Shown here piece after piece: positions 40,804 through 52,627 of a DNA stretch of 64,000 nt. Positions within the stretch are counted from its first letter, which is position 1; each line of letters opens with the position of its first letter. Under the pieces are notes generated by a model. It saw only the letters and a list, made by a program, of their open reading frames with translations. It made no database searches and had not been told where the DNA came from. Source of the stretch: Xylophilus ampelinus (GTDB lineage Bacteria; Pseudomonadota; Gammaproteobacteria; Burkholderiales; Burkholderiaceae_C). The DNA is taken from NCBI RefSeq assembly GCF_003217575.1, contig NZ_QJTC01000003.1:186001-250000 (forward strand), written 5' to 3'. The translations under genes were made by a program, and so were the position numbers.

Positions 40804-42095
40804 GACTGCGTCCCTACGCCCTTGGCGCCCGAAGCGTCGTGCTCGGGCGCCATCGCGCCCTTGACGACGTGGCCGCGCATCGACGGCCGGTCGTAGAAAT
40901 CGGCGCCCGACAGGTCGGCCACGGTGCCGATGTCCTTGTCGCCCCGGCCCGAGAGGTTGACCAGGATCGACTGGTCGGGCCGCATCGTGGCGGCCATCTT
41001 CATCGCATGGGCCACCGCATGGCTCGATTCCAGCGCGGGAATGATGCCTTCGGTGCGGCACAGGTGGTGGAACGCGGCCAGTGCTTCCTTGTCGGTGATG
41101 CCGACGTATTCGGCCCGCCCGATGTCGGAGAGGTGCGCATGCTCGGGGCCGACACCGGGATAGTCCAGGCCGGCGCTGATGCTGTGCGTCTCGGTGACCT
41201 GGCCGTCGTCGCTCTGCAGCAGGTAGGTGCGGTTGCCGTGCAGCACGCCCGGGCTGCCGCGCAGGATCGAGGCCGAATGCCGGCCGCTGTCGAGGCCTTC
41301 GCCCGCCGCCTCGACGCCGATCAGCCGGGTGTTCTCGAACGGGATGTAGGGGTGGAAGATGCCCATCGCATTGCTGCCGCCGCCGACGCAGGCCACCACC
41401 GCGTCGGGCTGGCCGCCGCTCAGGAAGGCCGGCATCTGCTCGATGCACTCGGTGCCGATCACGCTCTGGAAATCGCGCACCATCATCGGGTACGGGTGCG
41501 GGCCGGCCACGGTGCCGATGATGTAGAAGGTGTTCTCGACGTTGGTGACCCAGTCGCGCATCGCCTCGTTGAGCGCGTCCTTCAGGGTCTTGCTGCCCGA
41601 ATCGACCGGCACCACGGTGGCGCCGAGCAGCTTCATGCGGTAGACGTTGGGGCTCTGGCGCTTGACGTCCTCGCTGCCCATGTAGACCACGCACTCCAGG
41701 CCGTAGCGGGCGCAGATGGTGGCGGTCGCCACGCCGTGCTGTCCGGCACCGGTCTCGGCGATGATCCGCGGCTTGCCCATGCGCTTGGCCAGCATCGCCT
41801 GGCCGATCACGTTGTTGATCTTGTGGGCGCCGGTGTGGTTCAGGTCCTCGCGCTTCAGGTAGATCTGCGCGCCGCCGATGTCGCTGCTGGTGCGCGCCGC
41901 GTGGTAGACCGGCGACGGCCGTCCGACGAAGTGCGCCAGTTCGTACTGGAATTCGGCGAGGAATTCGGGGTCGTGCTGGTAGCGGGCGTAGGCGGCCCGC
42001 AGTTCCTGGATCGCGTGGGTCAGGGTCTCGCTGGCGAAGGTGCCGCCATAGGGCCCGAAATGGCCGGACGCGTCCGGCTGCTGGTAGGCATACAT
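40800..42095 (-). CDS. trpB: Tryptophan synthase beta subunit
   Basis: A 431-residue PLP enzyme joining indole and serine. The PLP Lys is in [16 protein letters not shown], the phosphate loop is [12 protein letters not shown], and [13 protein letters not shown] is conserved. About 30 residues longer than E. coli TrpB at the C-terminus ([15 protein letters not shown] and on). Confidence 0.98.
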   Translation of the reverse strand: MYAYQQPDASGHFGPYGGTFASETLTHAIQELRAAYARYQHDPEFLAEFQYELAHFVGRPSPVYHAARTSSDIGGAQIYLKREDLNHTGAHKINNVIGQAMLAKRMGKPRIIAETGAGQHGVATATICARYGLECVVYMGSEDVKRQSPNVYRMKLLGATVVPVDSGSKTLKDALNEAMRDWVTNVENTFYIIGTVAGPHPYPMMVRDFQSVIGTECIEQMPAFLSGGQPDAVVACVGGGSNAMGIFHPYIPFENTRLIGVEAAGEGLDSGRHSASILRGSPGVLHGNRTYLLQSDDGQVTETHSISAGLDYPGVGPEHAHLSDIGRAEYVGITDKEALAAFHHLCRTEGIIPALESSHAVAHAMKMAATMRPDQSILVNLSGRGDKDIGTVADLSGADFYDRPSMRGHVVKGAMAPEHDASGAKGVGTQS

Positions 42096-42152
42096 GTGTG
42101 AACCGATCAGGGAGGCCGGCGCCGCCGGGGCGGCGCGGGCGAGGTGGTTGGC

Positions 42153-42845
42153 TTACAGCGCCTGGTCGGCGGCGCGCACGGCCGCGACGAAGCGCTGGAT
42201 CTTCTGGGCGTCCTTGATGCCCTTGTGGCCCTCGCGCTCGACGGCGGAGCTCACGTCGACCGCGAGCGTCCTACCGCGCGGCCGCAGGGCGGCGATGCCT
42301 TCGCCCACGTTTGCAGGCGTGAGTCCACCACTCAAGACGAGGTGAGCGTCGACGCTTGGAGGAAGAAGTGACCAATCGAATGTCTTTCCGCTGCCGCCGT
42401 AGCCCTCGACATGGGCGTCGAGCAGGATGGCCCGGGCATCGGCATAGCTGGCGGCGTATTTTACGAGGTCGAACGCCGGTGCGTCCGCGCCGAGGGGAAT
42501 GCGCGCCGCCCGCAGGTAGGGGCGCAGGCCGTTCTGCGCGGCCATGCGGCACTCCTCGGGCGTCTCGTCGCCGTGGAACTGGAGGCAGGCGCCCGGCACT
42601 GCCGAGGATGCGGCGATCACGTCGCCCGCGGCCGCGTTCACGAACAGCAGCACCGGCGTCACGAACGGGGGCAGACGTGCGGCGAGCACCGCCGCGCGCT
42701 GCGGGCTGACATGGCGGGCGCTGGCCGGGTAGAGCACGAAGCCCACTGCGTCGGCGCCCGCGTCCACCGCGGCATCGACGTCCTGCTCGCGGGTCAGGCC
42801 GCAGATCTTGATCCGGGTGCGCAGGGGCGGGGAGGCTTCGTTCAT
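42153..42845 (-). CDS. trpF: Phosphoribosylanthranilate isomerase
   Basis: A 230-residue TIM barrel. Catalytic Cys is in [12 protein letters not shown] and Asp in [29 protein letters not shown] and [10 protein letters not shown] complete the phosphate site. It starts within the truA stop (4-bp overlap) and leads the trpF-trpB-trpA run. trpE, trpG, trpD and trpC are elsewhere. Confidence 0.96.
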   Translation of the reverse strand: MNEASPPLRTRIKICGLTREQDVDAAVDAGADAVGFVLYPASARHVSPQRAAVLAARLPPFVTPVLLFVNAAAGDVIAASSAVPGACLQFHGDETPEECRMAAQNGLRPYLRAARIPLGADAPAFDLVKYAASYADARAILLDAHVEGYGGSGKTFDWSLLPPSVDAHLVLSGGLTPANVGEGIAALRPRGRTLAVDVSSAVEREGHKGIKDAQKIQRFVAAVRAADQAL

Positions 42846-43651
42846 GGCAGCCCATCATACGCAGCGGTCCGCTGGGGCAGGCCCCAGCGGGCGTCGTAGA
42901 CCGGCCCCAGAAAATACAACCCGTCGGGCGAGAAGGTGGGCGCCGCGGCCCTGCGCGAGCGGGCCTCCAGCACCTCGCGCATCCACGACGGCGGCTGCTG
43001 GCCCTGGCCCACCACCAGCAGGCAGCCCATCAGGTTGCGGATCATATGGTGCAGGAAGGCGTTGCCCTCGAACTCGAAGCGCCAGTAGGCGCCCGGCCAC
43101 TGCGTGTCGTCGCCGGTGTCGCGGCAGCGGATGTCGGCCCGGTGCAGCGTCTTGACCGGCGAGAGCGCTTGGCAGCTCGATGCGCGGAACGACGAGAAAT
43201 CGTGGGTGCCGAGCAGATGCTGCGCTGCGGCCTGCATCGCGTCCAGGTCCAGCGGCCGGTGGAACCAGCCGACGCGGCCCGCATCGACGCTGGGCCGCAC
43301 CGCCGACTGTCGCAGCACGTAGGCGTAGCGGCGCGCAACGGCACTTGCGCGGCAATGGAACTCGGGTGGTACCACTTGCGCCCATTCGACCGCGATGTCG
43401 GGCGGCAAATAGCGGTTGGTGCCGCGCACCCACGAGATCGGCAGGCGGTCGATGTCGGTGTCGAAGTGCACCACCTGCATCAGGCCGTGCACGCCCGCAT
43501 CGGTGCGGCCGGCGCAGAGGGTCGATATGCGCCGGACCGCGAACCGGCCCAGTGCCGATTCGAGCTTGTCCTGGATCGTCTTGCCCGAGGCCTGGCTCTG
43601 CCACCCCTCGTAGCCCTGGCCGTTGTAGCTGATCCCGAGGGCCATCCTCAC
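42842..43651 (-). CDS. truA: tRNA pseudouridine(38-40) synthase TruA
   Basis: A 269-residue synthase. The catalytic Asp is in CAGRTDAGVHGLMQV. FEFEGNAFLHHMIRNLMGCLL is the second hallmark. The start is GTG 43651 (MRMALGISYNG) or ATG 43645; neither has a good ribosome site. It lies between fimV and trpF as in many beta- and gammaproteobacteria. Confidence 0.95.
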   Translation of the reverse strand: MRMALGISYNGQGYEGWQSQASGKTIQDKLESALGRFAVRRISTLCAGRTDAGVHGLMQVVHFDTDIDRLPISWVRGTNRYLPPDIAVEWAQVVPPEFHCRASAVARRYAYVLRQSAVRPSVDAGRVGWFHRPLDLDAMQAAAQHLLGTHDFSSFRASSCQALSPVKTLHRADIRCRDTGDDTQWPGAYWRFEFEGNAFLHHMIRNLMGCLLVVGQGQQPPSWMREVLEARSRRAAAPTFSPDGLYFLGPVYDARWGLPQRTAAYDGLP

Positions 43652-43691
43652 GGCGACGGGGCCGCCGCGGCGCGGTCGCGCGGCCGGACGT

Positions 43692-46265
43692 TCAATCGAG
43701 TTCCGCGAGCATGCCCTCGGCGCGGGTGCGCAGGCTGCCCTTGGCTTCGGCGATCACTTCCTCGACGAGATGGCGCGCACCGTCGGCATCGCCGATGGCC
43801 GCGAACTCTTCGGCCAGCGCCAGCTTGGTCGCCAGCGCGTCATCGGGCGACGGCACGCTGCCGGTGATGTCGGCCGGCACGGGCGGTGTCTCGGCCGGAG
43901 CGTCGAGGTCGAGCGACAGGGCGTCCATGTCGAAATCGACCGCGGCGGGCATGGGGGCAGGGCTCGCCGCTGGCGCGGTGGCGCTGGAGGCGGGCGTGTC
44001 GTTCAGGGTGAAGTCGAGGCCGAAGTCGTCGTCCGCTGCGGGCGCGGCCGCCGGTGATGCCGGCGTGCGAGGCGACGAAGGGAACTCGGAGAAGTCAAGG
44101 TCCAGCGAGGGCATGACAGGCGCGGCGACCGGCTCGGGCACATCGTCGACGAAGGAAGGGGTCTTCAAGGGCTCTTGCGGGGCAGCCGCCGGCACCGGGG
44201 GCGCCGTTTCGGGGCGGGCATTGCGTGCGACGGCCGATGCCGCTGCGGCGCCGCCGACGCCGGCCGCAGTAACGACGGCGACGGGTGCCACATCCGACAG
44301 GGTGGGCTGTGCCTGGTACAACGAGTTGGCCGGCGCCAGCTCCTGGCCCAGGTTGCGGATGCGCTGCCAGTCCTCGCCCTGGCCGTCGGTTACCCGATAG
44401 GCCTCGGCCGCGATGGCATGGAAGGCCGGCGCATCGGAACGGCGGGCATAGATTTCTGCCAGCTTCGCATGCAGTGCGGTGCGCTCGGGATGGATGCGCA
44501 GGGCGTCCTTCAGGATCTCCTCGGCCTGCAGGTCGCGGCCGTAGGCAAGGTACACATCGGCCTCGGCCACCGGGTCGACGTCGCCGCCCGCATCGAGCTG
44601 GCTAGGCGAGTAGCTGGTGGCGATCACCGACTGGTTGCTGCTGGTATCGACATGCTGGCCGCCGCTGTTGCCGAAGAAGGAATCGGCATGCATGCGGCTT
44701 TCGAGGAAGCTGTTGTCCTGCACCGCGCGGCGGCGGCGGATCGTGCGGTACGACGCCAGGGCGACGAGTAGGGCGACGAGCAGGCCGGCGACGGCGAACA
44801 CGCGAGCGTCGTGCAGCAGGCTGCCGAGACCGTCCTCTTCTTCCACGACCGGGGCGGCTGCCGGTGCGGGCGTGGCCGGGGCAGCGGGGACCGCGGCGGG
44901 TGGCGCGGCTGCCGCGGTGTCGGCCGGCACCGGCGGCGTCGGTGCCGCAGGTGCGTCGGCAGCGGATACTGCCGTCGAAGGGGACGGGGGTGCGGTGGCC
45001 TCGGCGGCGGGTGCCGGTGGCGTCGCCGGCGCAGGGGCCGGCGCGGCGGGAACGGCTGGCGCGGTCACCGCGGGCGTCGCGCCCGGTGTGCTGGCGGCAC
45101 CCAGGCGGTTCAGGTCGCTGAGGTTCTTCGACAGCTCGGCCGACCGGTTGGCCGCATCGCGGCTGTTGCCGGCCTGGGCGACGCGGTCGGCTTCGGTGCC
45201 GGTGGCGCCCTTCGAAAGCATCAGGCGGTCGGGCGGGGTGGCGGCTGCGCGGCGGTCCTCGACCTGGGTCTGTACGCTGCCGGTCACGGAGCGCTGCGGC
45301 ATGCCGACATCGGCGGCCGGTGCGCGGCCGGCCAGACGGCGACGGAATTCGTTGAAGTCGCGGCTCTGGGCGACCACGATCTGGCGCGCCTGCGGTGCGG
45401 GCGTCGCGGCGATCTGCGCGGTGTCGGGCATGTCCAGCACCACGCCGGCGCGCATGCGGTTGACGTTATTGCCGATGAAGGCGTCCGGATTGGCCTGCAG
45501 CAGCGCGACCAGCATTTGGTCGAGCGACACGCTCGCGGGTTGGTTGGCGGCGGCGATTCGGCCGGCGGTGTCGCCCGGCCGCACGGTGACCTGCGATGCG
45601 CCGGTCGATTGGCGCGGTTCCGCCGCCACGGCAGGCGCACGGGGCGCTGCAGGCGGTCGCTCGACGATCGGCGCGGACGCAGGGGCGGGCACTGCGGCCG
45701 CCTGCGGGGCAGGCAGGGCACGGGCTGCGCCCACCGGAGCGACCGATGGTTGCGGTGGCGCGGCGACCTGCGGTGCGATCTGCGGCGCGGCGGCGCGGTT
45801 GCTCGGCGGATCGAGCAGCACGGTGTAGTTGCGGGAGACGCGGCCGCCGTTCCAGTTGGCCTCCAGCAGCATTTCCAGGAAGGGGTCGTTGACCGGGCGG
45901 CTGCCGGTCACGCGGACCACCGAGCGGCCGTCGGCGCGGCGCGCCAAGCTCATTTGCAGGCCGGCCATGACCGGGCTGTACTCCACGCCCGCGGCGCGGA
46001 ATGCGGCAGCCGAGGCGGGCTGCAGCACCAGGGTGTCCGCTTCGAGCGCGGTGATTTCGGGAACTTCGATTTCAGCGCGGAGCGGCTCGCCGAGAGCGGA
46101 CTGCACCGTCATCCGGCCCAGGGCCAGCGCGGAGGCGTTTCCGGCGAAAACCAGACCGCCCATGGCCAGAATCACGGCAGCTGCCAAACGATGCCGTGGC
46201 CCTCCGAAAGCTGCGGTTGACGCGGCCCCTCCGGCCTGTACAACCGTCCGATGTTTTTTTGTCAT
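43692..46265 (-). CDS. fimV: FimV/HubP-family polar peptidoglycan-binding protein
   Basis: An 857-residue inner-membrane protein. A signal-anchor (about 27-50) precedes the FimV N-terminal domain (LGRMTVQSALGEPLRAEIEVPE), a LysM motif (VTVRPGDTAGRIAAANQ, about 220-280), a long Ala/Pro-rich linker, a transmembrane helix near 500-520, and an acidic cytoplasmic part with TPR-like and C-terminal FimV motifs (KLALAEEFAAIGDADGARHLVEEV). Family members organise cell poles and type IV pili. ATG 46265 is chosen over an upstream in-frame ATG. A good sigma-70 promoter lies just upstream. Confidence 0.93.
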   Translation of the reverse strand: MTKKHRTVVQAGGAASTAAFGGPRHRLAAAVILAMGGLVFAGNASALALGRMTVQSALGEPLRAEIEVPEITALEADTLVLQPASAAAFRAAGVEYSPVMAGLQMSLARRADGRSVVRVTGSRPVNDPFLEMLLEANWNGGRVSRNYTVLLDPPSNRAAAPQIAPQVAAPPQPSVAPVGAARALPAPQAAAVPAPASAPIVERPPAAPRAPAVAAEPRQSTGASQVTVRPGDTAGRIAAANQPASVSLDQMLVALLQANPDAFIGNNVNRMRAGVVLDMPDTAQIAATPAPQARQIVVAQSRDFNEFRRRLAGRAPAADVGMPQRSVTGSVQTQVEDRRAAATPPDRLMLSKGATGTEADRVAQAGNSRDAANRSAELSKNLSDLNRLGAASTPGATPAVTAPAVPAAPAPAPATPPAPAAEATAPPSPSTAVSAADAPAAPTPPVPADTAAAAPPAAVPAAPATPAPAAAPVVEEEDGLGSLLHDARVFAVAGLLVALLVALASYRTIRRRRAVQDNSFLESRMHADSFFGNSGGQHVDTSSNQSVIATSYSPSQLDAGGDVDPVAEADVYLAYGRDLQAEEILKDALRIHPERTALHAKLAEIYARRSDAPAFHAIAAEAYRVTDGQGEDWQRIRNLGQELAPANSLYQAQPTLSDVAPVAVVTAAGVGGAAAASAVARNARPETAPPVPAAAPQEPLKTPSFVDDVPEPVAAPVMPSLDLDFSEFPSSPRTPASPAAAPAADDDFGLDFTLNDTPASSATAPAASPAPMPAAVDFDMDALSLDLDAPAETPPVPADITGSVPSPDDALATKLALAEEFAAIGDADGARHLVEEVIAEAKGSLRTRAEGMLAELD

Positions 46266-46300
46266 CACTGGCAAACCTTCGCACTGAAAATCAGCGGACG

Positions 46301-46329
46301 ACCATAGCATCAATAATTTTGTATGACAA
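46301..46329 (-). promoter_or_regulatory. Sigma-70 promoter of fimV
   Basis: On the minus strand TTGTCA (46329-46324), 17-bp spacer, TATGGT (46306-46301). The predicted start near 46294 leaves a leader of about 29 nt before the ATG at 46265. Confidence 0.6.
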
Positions 46330-46345
46330 GGTAACAGCGGGCGCC

Positions 46346-46396
46346 GAGGGCGTTGCCGTCACCAATGTGGCCCTGTGACAACGTGCCCTCTTTTTT
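46346..46396 (+). terminator. Terminator-like hairpin, plus strand, in asd-fimV gap
   Basis: GAGGGC-GTTG-CC-GTCAC pairs with GTGAC-AAC-GT-GCCCTC, followed by TTTTTT (46391-46396). The T-run is right only for plus-strand transcription, where no gene is annotated. Confidence 0.5.
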
Positions 46397-46426
46397 ATCG
46401 ATACGGGTGAAAATTACCGGGCGCGG

Positions 46427-47545
46427 TCAGCGCGCCAGCAGGATGCGCAGCATGCGGCGCAGCGGCTCGGCCGCGCCCCATAGCAGCTGGTCGCCGATCA
46501 CGAAGGCCGACACGTATTCCGGCCCCATGTTCAGCTTGCGGACCCGGCCCACGCCGACCTCCAGACCGCCGGTGATCGAGGCCGGGGTCAGTTCCTTGAC
46601 GGTGACGGCCCGGTCGTTGGGTACCCACTTCACCCACGGGTTGCCGGACTTGACGAGAGACTCGATTTCTTCGAGCGGTAGGTTCTTTCTGAGCTTGAGC
46701 GTCAGCGCCAGGCTGTGGCAGCGCATCGCGCCGATGCGCACGCACAGGCCGTCGACCGGGATCAGGGCCGGCGTGTCGAGGATCTTGTTGACCTCGGCCT
46801 GGCCCTTCCACTCTTCCTTCGACTGGCCGTTGTCCAGCTGGGCGTCGATCCAGGGGATCAGGCCGCCGGCCAGCGGGGCGCCGAAGAACTCGGTCGGCAC
46901 GTCGTCGCGGATGGTGGCGGCCACCTTGCGGTCGATGTCGAGGATGGCCGAAGACGGCGTGCGCAGCTCATCTGCCACCGCGTCGTGCACCACGCCCATG
47001 CCCTTCAACAGTTCGCGCATGTGGTTGGCGCCGCCGCCCGAGGCCGCCTGGTAGGTCATCGAGCTGACCCATTCGACCAGCCCTTGCTTGAACAGCCCGC
47101 CCACGCCCATCAGCAGGATGGAGTTGGTGCAGTTGCCGCCGATGTAGTTCTTCACGCCCCTGTCGAGCGCGCGCAGGATCACGTCGTGGTTGACCGGGTC
47201 GAGCACGATGACCGCGTCGTCCTTCATCCGCAGGGTGGAGGCGGCGTCGATCCAATAGCCGGTCCAGCCGGCGGCGCGCAGCTTGGGGAAGACTTCGCTG
47301 GTGTAGTCGCCGCCTTGCGCGGTGATGACGATGTCGCAGCGCTTCAACGCCTCGATGTCGAACGCGTCCTGCAGCGTGGTGTTCGTCTTGGCCTGTGCGG
47401 GCGCCTTGCCGCCGGCGTTGGAGGTCGAGAAGAAGACCGCGTCGATGGCGTCGAAATCGCCCTCGGCCTGCATGCGGTCGAGGAGTACGGAGCCGACCAT
47501 GCCGCGCCAGCCCACGAGTCCTACGAGATTGCCTACCTTGCTCAT
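46427..47545 (-). CDS. asd: Aspartate-semialdehyde dehydrogenase
   Basis: A 372-residue enzyme making aspartate semialdehyde for lysine, threonine and methionine synthesis. NADP-binding start is [14 protein letters not shown]; catalytic Cys139 is in [10 protein letters not shown]. The His motif is [12 protein letters not shown]. The proteobacterial (E. coli-like) class by length and motif. It lies between leuB and fimV. Confidence 0.97.
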   Translation of the reverse strand: MSKVGNLVGLVGWRGMVGSVLLDRMQAEGDFDAIDAVFFSTSNAGGKAPAQAKTNTTLQDAFDIEALKRCDIVITAQGGDYTSEVFPKLRAAGWTGYWIDAASTLRMKDDAVIVLDPVNHDVILRALDRGVKNYIGGNCTNSILLMGVGGLFKQGLVEWVSSMTYQAASGGGANHMRELLKGMGVVHDAVADELRTPSSAILDIDRKVAATIRDDVPTEFFGAPLAGGLIPWIDAQLDNGQSKEEWKGQAEVNKILDTPALIPVDGLCVRIGAMRCHSLALTLKLRKNLPLEEIESLVKSGNPWVKWVPNDRAVTVKELTPASITGGLEVGVGRVRKLNMGPEYVSAFVIGDQLLWGAAEPLRRMLRILLAR

Positions 47546-47623
47546 CGCTTGTGCCCTTTCAGAAAATGAATCTGGTTCCCCGGCTCGTCTCGGCCGGGGG
47601 TGGGCGCGACGAACCGGGCTGTG

Positions 47624-48730
<1,107 letters not shown>

Positions 48731-48731
48731 G

Positions 48732-48803
48732 CTTCTATGCTCACTTTTTGATAGCTGCTGGTCGGCGCCGTTCGCCGGCCGTGGCTATTATTTCTTTGAA
48801 AAT
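48732..48803 (+). repeat. Family A repeat (copy 6), upstream of leuB
   Basis: TTCTATGCTCACTTTTTGATAGCTGCTGGTCGGCG, CGCCGGCC, then GTGGCTATTATTTCTTTGAAAA. The left palindrome arm is degraded, the rest fits the family. It abuts the leuB start and is followed directly by a family B element. Confidence 0.7.
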
Positions 48804-48810
48804 TCCAGAG

Positions 48811-48928
48811 AGGGCGTGAAAGAACCGTAGCGAGCAGCCCGAGTGTGCAGCGAGGACCGGAGCCGTACTTGGGTACGGTGAGGACCGCGGCTGCGCAATC
48901 GGGTTGCGCAGTAGGTTCTCTCGCGCCT
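48811..48928. repeat. Long palindromic intergenic element, family B (copy 2)
   Basis: 118 bp between leuD and leuB. AGGGCGTGAAAGAACC pairs imperfectly with GGTTCTCTCGCGCCT. The shared centre is CGTAGCGAGC, CGAGGACCGGAG, GTAC...GTAC, GAGGACCGC, ATCGGG and GCGCAGTAG. It directly abuts the leuD stop codon. Confidence 0.85.
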
Positions 48929-49579
48929 TCAGCCGACCATCGTGTGGGCCAGCCAGGGCTTGGTCGCCAGGCGCTCGGCCTCGAACGCCAAGATCTTGTC
49001 CTTGTGCTGCAGGGTCAGCCCGATGTCGTCGAAGCCGTTCAGCAGGCAGTGCCGGCGGAAGGCGTTCACCTCGAACGGGATCTCCTGGCCGCCCGGCTCC
49101 ACGATCATCTGGCGCTCCAGGTCGACCGTCAGCCGGTAGCCGGGGAACGCATGGCTCTCGTCGAACAGGCGGGCGATGGTCGCCTCGGGCAGCACGATCG
49201 GCAGCAGGCCGTTCTTGAAGCTGTTGTTGAAGAAGATGTCGGCGAAGCTGGGCGCCAGGATGGCGCGGAAGCCATACTGGTCCAGCGCCCAGGGCGCGTG
49301 CTCGCGGCTCGATCCGCAACCGAAGTTCTTGCGCGCCAGCAGGATCGAGGCACCGGCGTAGCGCGGCTGGTTCAGCACGAAGTCGGGGTTCGGCTTGCGG
49401 CTGGCCGGCTCCTGGCCCGGCTCGCCGTGGTCGAGGTAGCGCCACTCGTCGAACAGGTTCACGCCGAAGCCGGTCTTCTTGATCGACTTCAGGAACTGCT
49501 TCGGGATGATCGCGTCGGTATCGACGTTCTCGCGGTCCATCGGCGCGACGAGGCCCTGGTGTACGGTGAATTTCTGCAT
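48929..49579 (-). CDS. leuD: 3-isopropylmalate dehydratase small subunit
   Basis: A 216-residue partner of Leu[17 protein letters not shown] and [16 protein letters not shown] are the family signatures. ATG 49579 (MQKFTVHQG) follows AAGAAAGACA. leuC lies 137 bp upstream, leuB downstream past the two repeats. Confidence 0.97.
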   Translation of the reverse strand: MQKFTVHQGLVAPMDRENVDTDAIIPKQFLKSIKKTGFGVNLFDEWRYLDHGEPGQEPASRKPNPDFVLNQPRYAGASILLARKNFGCGSSREHAPWALDQYGFRAILAPSFADIFFNNSFKNGLLPIVLPEATIARLFDESHAFPGYRLTVDLERQMIVEPGGQEIPFEVNAFRRHCLLNGFDDIGLTLQHKDKILAFEAERLATKPWLAHTMVG

Positions 49580-49639
49580 GCTTGTCTTTCTTTCCTCGGC
49601 GGTCACGTATCCCTGTCTTTCTCAGCGAATGCCGCGGAA

Positions 49640-49710
49640 CCGGCTTGGCCGGGTCGCTGGCGTTGCCCCCTGCAGGGGGCGGGCGAAGACACGAAGTGCG
49701 CTGCCTGGGG
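49640..49710 (-). repeat. Dispersed repeat family C (copy 2)
   Basis: On the minus strand CCCCAGGCAGCGCACTTCGTGTCTTCGCCCG, then CCCCCTGCAGGGGGC and a tail ending GGCCAAGCCGG. It matches copy 1 at 31302-31380 and lies in the leuC-leuD gap. Confidence 0.75.
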
Positions 49711-49716
49711 ATGTAC

Positions 49717-51135
49717 TTAAATTTTGCGGATATCGACGAAGTGGCCGTGGACCGCTGCCGCTGCCGCCATCGCCGGCGAAACGAGATGCGTACGGCCACC
49801 CGCGCCCTGGCGGCCTTCGAAGTTGCGGTTGCTGGTGCTGGCGCAGCGCTCGCCCGGCTCCAGTCGGTCGGCGTTCATCGCCAGGCACATCGAGCAGCCG
49901 GGCTCGCGCCATTCGAAGCCGGCGGCCTTGAAGATCTCGTGCAGGCCTTCGCGCTCGGCCTGATCCTTCACCAGGCCCGAGCCCGGCACCACCATCGCCA
50001 CCTTGATGTTCCGGGCGACCTTCCGGCCGAGCTTCTTGACCACCGCGGCGGCCTCGCGCATGTCTTCGATCCGGCTGTTGGTGCAGCTGCCGATGAAGAT
50101 TTTGTCTACGTAGACGTCGTCGAGCGCCTTGCCCGGTGCCAGGCCCATGTAGTTCAGGGCGCGCTCGATCGCGTCGCGCTTGCCGGCGTCTTTTTCCTTG
50201 TCCGGGTCGGGCGTGCGGTCGTCGATGCCCAGCACCATCTCGGGCGAGGTGCCCCAGGTGACCTGCGGCACGATCCGGGTCGCGTCCAGCTCGACCACCG
50301 CGTCGAAGGTGGCGTCCGGGTCGGACTGCAGCGTCTTCCAGTAGGCGACCGCCTGGTCCCATTCGACGCCGGTGGGCGAGAGCGGGCGGTTCTTCACGTA
50401 GTCGATCGTCTTCTGGTCCACCGCGACCAGACCGGCGCGCGCACCGGCCTCGATCGCCATGTTGCAGACGGTCATGCGGCCTTCCATGCTCAACGCGCGG
50501 ATCGCCGAGCCGGCGAACTCGATCGTGTAACCGGTGCCGCCGGCGGTGCCGATGCGGCCGATGATCGCCAGCACGATGTCCTTGGCGGTGATGCCTGGGG
50601 CGACGGCGCCCTCGACCTTGATCAGCAGGTTCTTCGCCTTCTTGGCGAGCAGGGTCTGCGTGGCCATGACGTGCTCGACCTCGCTGGTGCCGATGCCGTG
50701 GGCGAGCGCGCCGAAGGCACCGTGGGTGGAGGTGTGGCTGTCGCCGCAGACGACCGTCATGCCGGGCAGGGTGGCGCCGTTCTCGGGGCCGATGACGTGC
50801 ACGATGCCCTGGCGTTTGGAGAGGAACGGGAAGAACGCGGCCGCGCCCGATTCGGCGATGTTCGCGTCGAGCGTGGTGATCTGCTCCTTGCTGATCGGGT
50901 CGGTGATGCCGTCGTAGCCGCGCTCCCAGCCGGTGGTGGGCGTGTTGTGGTCGGCGGTGGCGACGATGGAGCTGACGCGCCATACCTTGCGGCCGGCCAC
51001 GCGCAGGCCTTCGAAGGCCTGCGGGCTGGTGACTTCGTGCACCAGGTGCCGGTCGATGTAGAGCACGGCGGTACCGTCTTCTTCGGTGTGGACGACGTGC
51101 TCGTCCCAGATCTTGTCGTAGAGGGTGCGTCCCAT
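49717..51135 (-). CDS. leuC: 3-isopropylmalate dehydratase large subunit
   Basis: A 472-residue aconitase-family enzyme holding a 4Fe-4S cluster. Cluster Cys are in [12 protein letters not shown] and GCSMCLAMN plus an earlier [20 protein letters not shown] 51135 begins [15 protein letters not shown] and is preceded by GAAAGAAGC. It heads leuC-leuD-leuB, downstream of a LysR gene. Confidence 0.97.
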   Translation of the reverse strand: MGRTLYDKIWDEHVVHTEEDGTAVLYIDRHLVHEVTSPQAFEGLRVAGRKVWRVSSIVATADHNTPTTGWERGYDGITDPISKEQITTLDANIAESGAAAFFPFLSKRQGIVHVIGPENGATLPGMTVVCGDSHTSTHGAFGALAHGIGTSEVEHVMATQTLLAKKAKNLLIKVEGAVAPGITAKDIVLAIIGRIGTAGGTGYTIEFAGSAIRALSMEGRMTVCNMAIEAGARAGLVAVDQKTIDYVKNRPLSPTGVEWDQAVAYWKTLQSDPDATFDAVVELDATRIVPQVTWGTSPEMVLGIDDRTPDPDKEKDAGKRDAIERALNYMGLAPGKALDDVYVDKIFIGSCTNSRIEDMREAAAVVKKLGRKVARNIKVAMVVPGSGLVKDQAEREGLHEIFKAAGFEWREPGCSMCLAMNADRLEPGERCASTSNRNFEGRQGAGGRTHLVSPAMAAAAAVHGHFVDIRKI

Positions 51136-51191
51136 GGTGGAGCTTCTTTCGCAGGTGGGGAATCTGTTCGGAATGTTCGCTGCGGCGCGGA

Positions 51192-52142
51192 CTAGGCTGC
51201 CGCCCGCTCGGCTCTCTCGGCGGGCGCGGCGAGGTGGTCGACCAGCAGGCGCGCGGTGACCGGCAGCGCCGCGAAATCGCGGGCCAGCAGCCGCAGCTCG
51301 CGGGCGGCCCAGGCGTCCTGCAGCGCCACGGCGCGCAGCGTGCCGACGCCTCCCATCAGGGCGAAGGCCCGGTCGGGCAGCACGCCGATGCCAAGGCCGT
51401 TGTCGATCATCCGGCACATCGCGTCGAGGCCGGTCACCTGCATCCGCAGCCGCAGGGGCCTGCCGGCCTGCGCCGCGGCCTTCTGCATCGCCAGGCCGAT
51501 GCTGCTGGCGGCATGCAGCCCGACGATATCGTAATCGAGTGCTGCTACGAAATCTATAGCGTCATGTCGGGACAGAGCGTGGGCCTGCGGCACGACGAGC
51601 ACCAAACGGTCGTGCCGGTAGGGCAGGCTCTGCAGCGGCTCTTCCCGGGCGCTGGCGGTGGCGGGGTAGTGGGCGATGCCGAGGTCGGCCGCGCCTTCGC
51701 GCACCGCCTGGGCCACGTCGGCGCTCAGGTGCTCCTGCAGGTCGATCTTCACCTGGCCGTGCTGCAGCACGAAGGCGCCCAGGTCTTCGGGCAGGAACTG
51801 CACGATCGCAGAGATGTTGGCATGCACCCGCACATGGCCGCGCACGCCCTCGGCGTATTCGCTCAGCTCGCCCTGCATCTTCTCCAGGCCGAACAGCACC
51901 GAGCGGGCATGGTGCAGCAGGTTCTCGCCGGCGGGCGTCAGCTTCACGCCGCGGCTGTGGCGGTAGAGCAGGGCGGTACCGACGGCCGCCTCCAGCTCTG
52001 CCAGGCGCTTGCTGACGGCCGATGCGGCGATGAATTCGCGCTCCGCCGCGCGGCCGATGCTGCCCAGCTCGCACACCGCGACGAAGAGCTGCAGGGAGGT
52101 GAGGTCGATACGGCGGGCGAAGCTGCGGTCGGGGTTCTTCAT
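51192..52142 (-). CDS. LysR-family transcriptional regulator
   Basis: A 316-residue LysR regulator. The N-terminal winged helix (about 13-72) contains [38 protein letters not shown]. The rest is the periplasmic-binding-like effector domain. It is 56 bp upstream of leuC on the same strand; control of leu genes or of a neighbour is only an inference. A stretch GCTATAGATTTCGTAGC inside the gene looks like the family A palindrome but is read through. Confidence 0.88.
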   Translation of the reverse strand: MKNPDRSFARRIDLTSLQLFVAVCELGSIGRAAEREFIAASAVSKRLAELEAAVGTALLYRHSRGVKLTPAGENLLHHARSVLFGLEKMQGELSEYAEGVRGHVRVHANISAIVQFLPEDLGAFVLQHGQVKIDLQEHLSADVAQAVREGAADLGIAHYPATASAREEPLQSLPYRHDRLVLVVPQAHALSRHDAIDFVAALDYDIVGLHAASSIGLAMQKAAAQAGRPLRLRMQVTGLDAMCRMIDNGLGIGVLPDRAFALMGGVGTLRAVALQDAWAARELRLLARDFAALPVTARLLVDHLAAPAERAERAAA

Positions 52143-52627
52143 CGGGGTGGCGTCATCGTCGTCTGCGATGCATCGACTATTTTCCTAGATAAAAAGCGCG
52201 TTAGCCATCGCGTTTGACGATGTTTTGCATGGCGAACGGTGCATGCGCCGTTCCCGTGCGACGCTTTCCGGCATCGGCACCCGAACGGCTATACCTGCCG
52301 GATCCGCGCTCTCATGCATCCACCCCGGACGGCCATCGCTCTGCCCTCCCATCGGGCCATGCGGGGATGTCGTCAAAGCCCATAACCTGCTGCACGGTCA
52401 AGAGGTCGATGCGTTCGGCGATGCGGGCGACCAGGGTGCCGCCAAGCGGCCCGATGCCAAAGCCGATCATGAGTGCGTTTGCGCGGGCCCTCGACGGCCA
52501 AAACGGCCGGAGATCGGAGCGGCCACCGCGCTGATCGACACCGAAAGCGAAGCAATTCGGCATCTGCACCAGGAATTTATCGTTCTCAGCGGTCTATCTC
52601 GGCCGACTCCGCTTGTGCGGACGTGTA
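52143..52627. other. 485-bp region without a recognised gene
   Basis: Between the LysR start and the island gene stop. The part at 52200-52580 has normal GC, the rest is AT-richer. A minus-strand frame (52312-52569) contains MIGFGIGPLGGTLVARIAERI, which looks like a piece of a membrane transporter, but it is short and unconfirmed. It may be gene debris at the island edge. The LysR promoter should be near its right-hand start. Confidence 0.4.

Noticed and set aside
51537-51560. Family A-like palindrome GCTATAGATTTCGTAGC inside the LysR gene
   Set aside because: Only the core matches and it encodes ordinary residues (AIDFVAA); chance similarity is more likely than an insertion.
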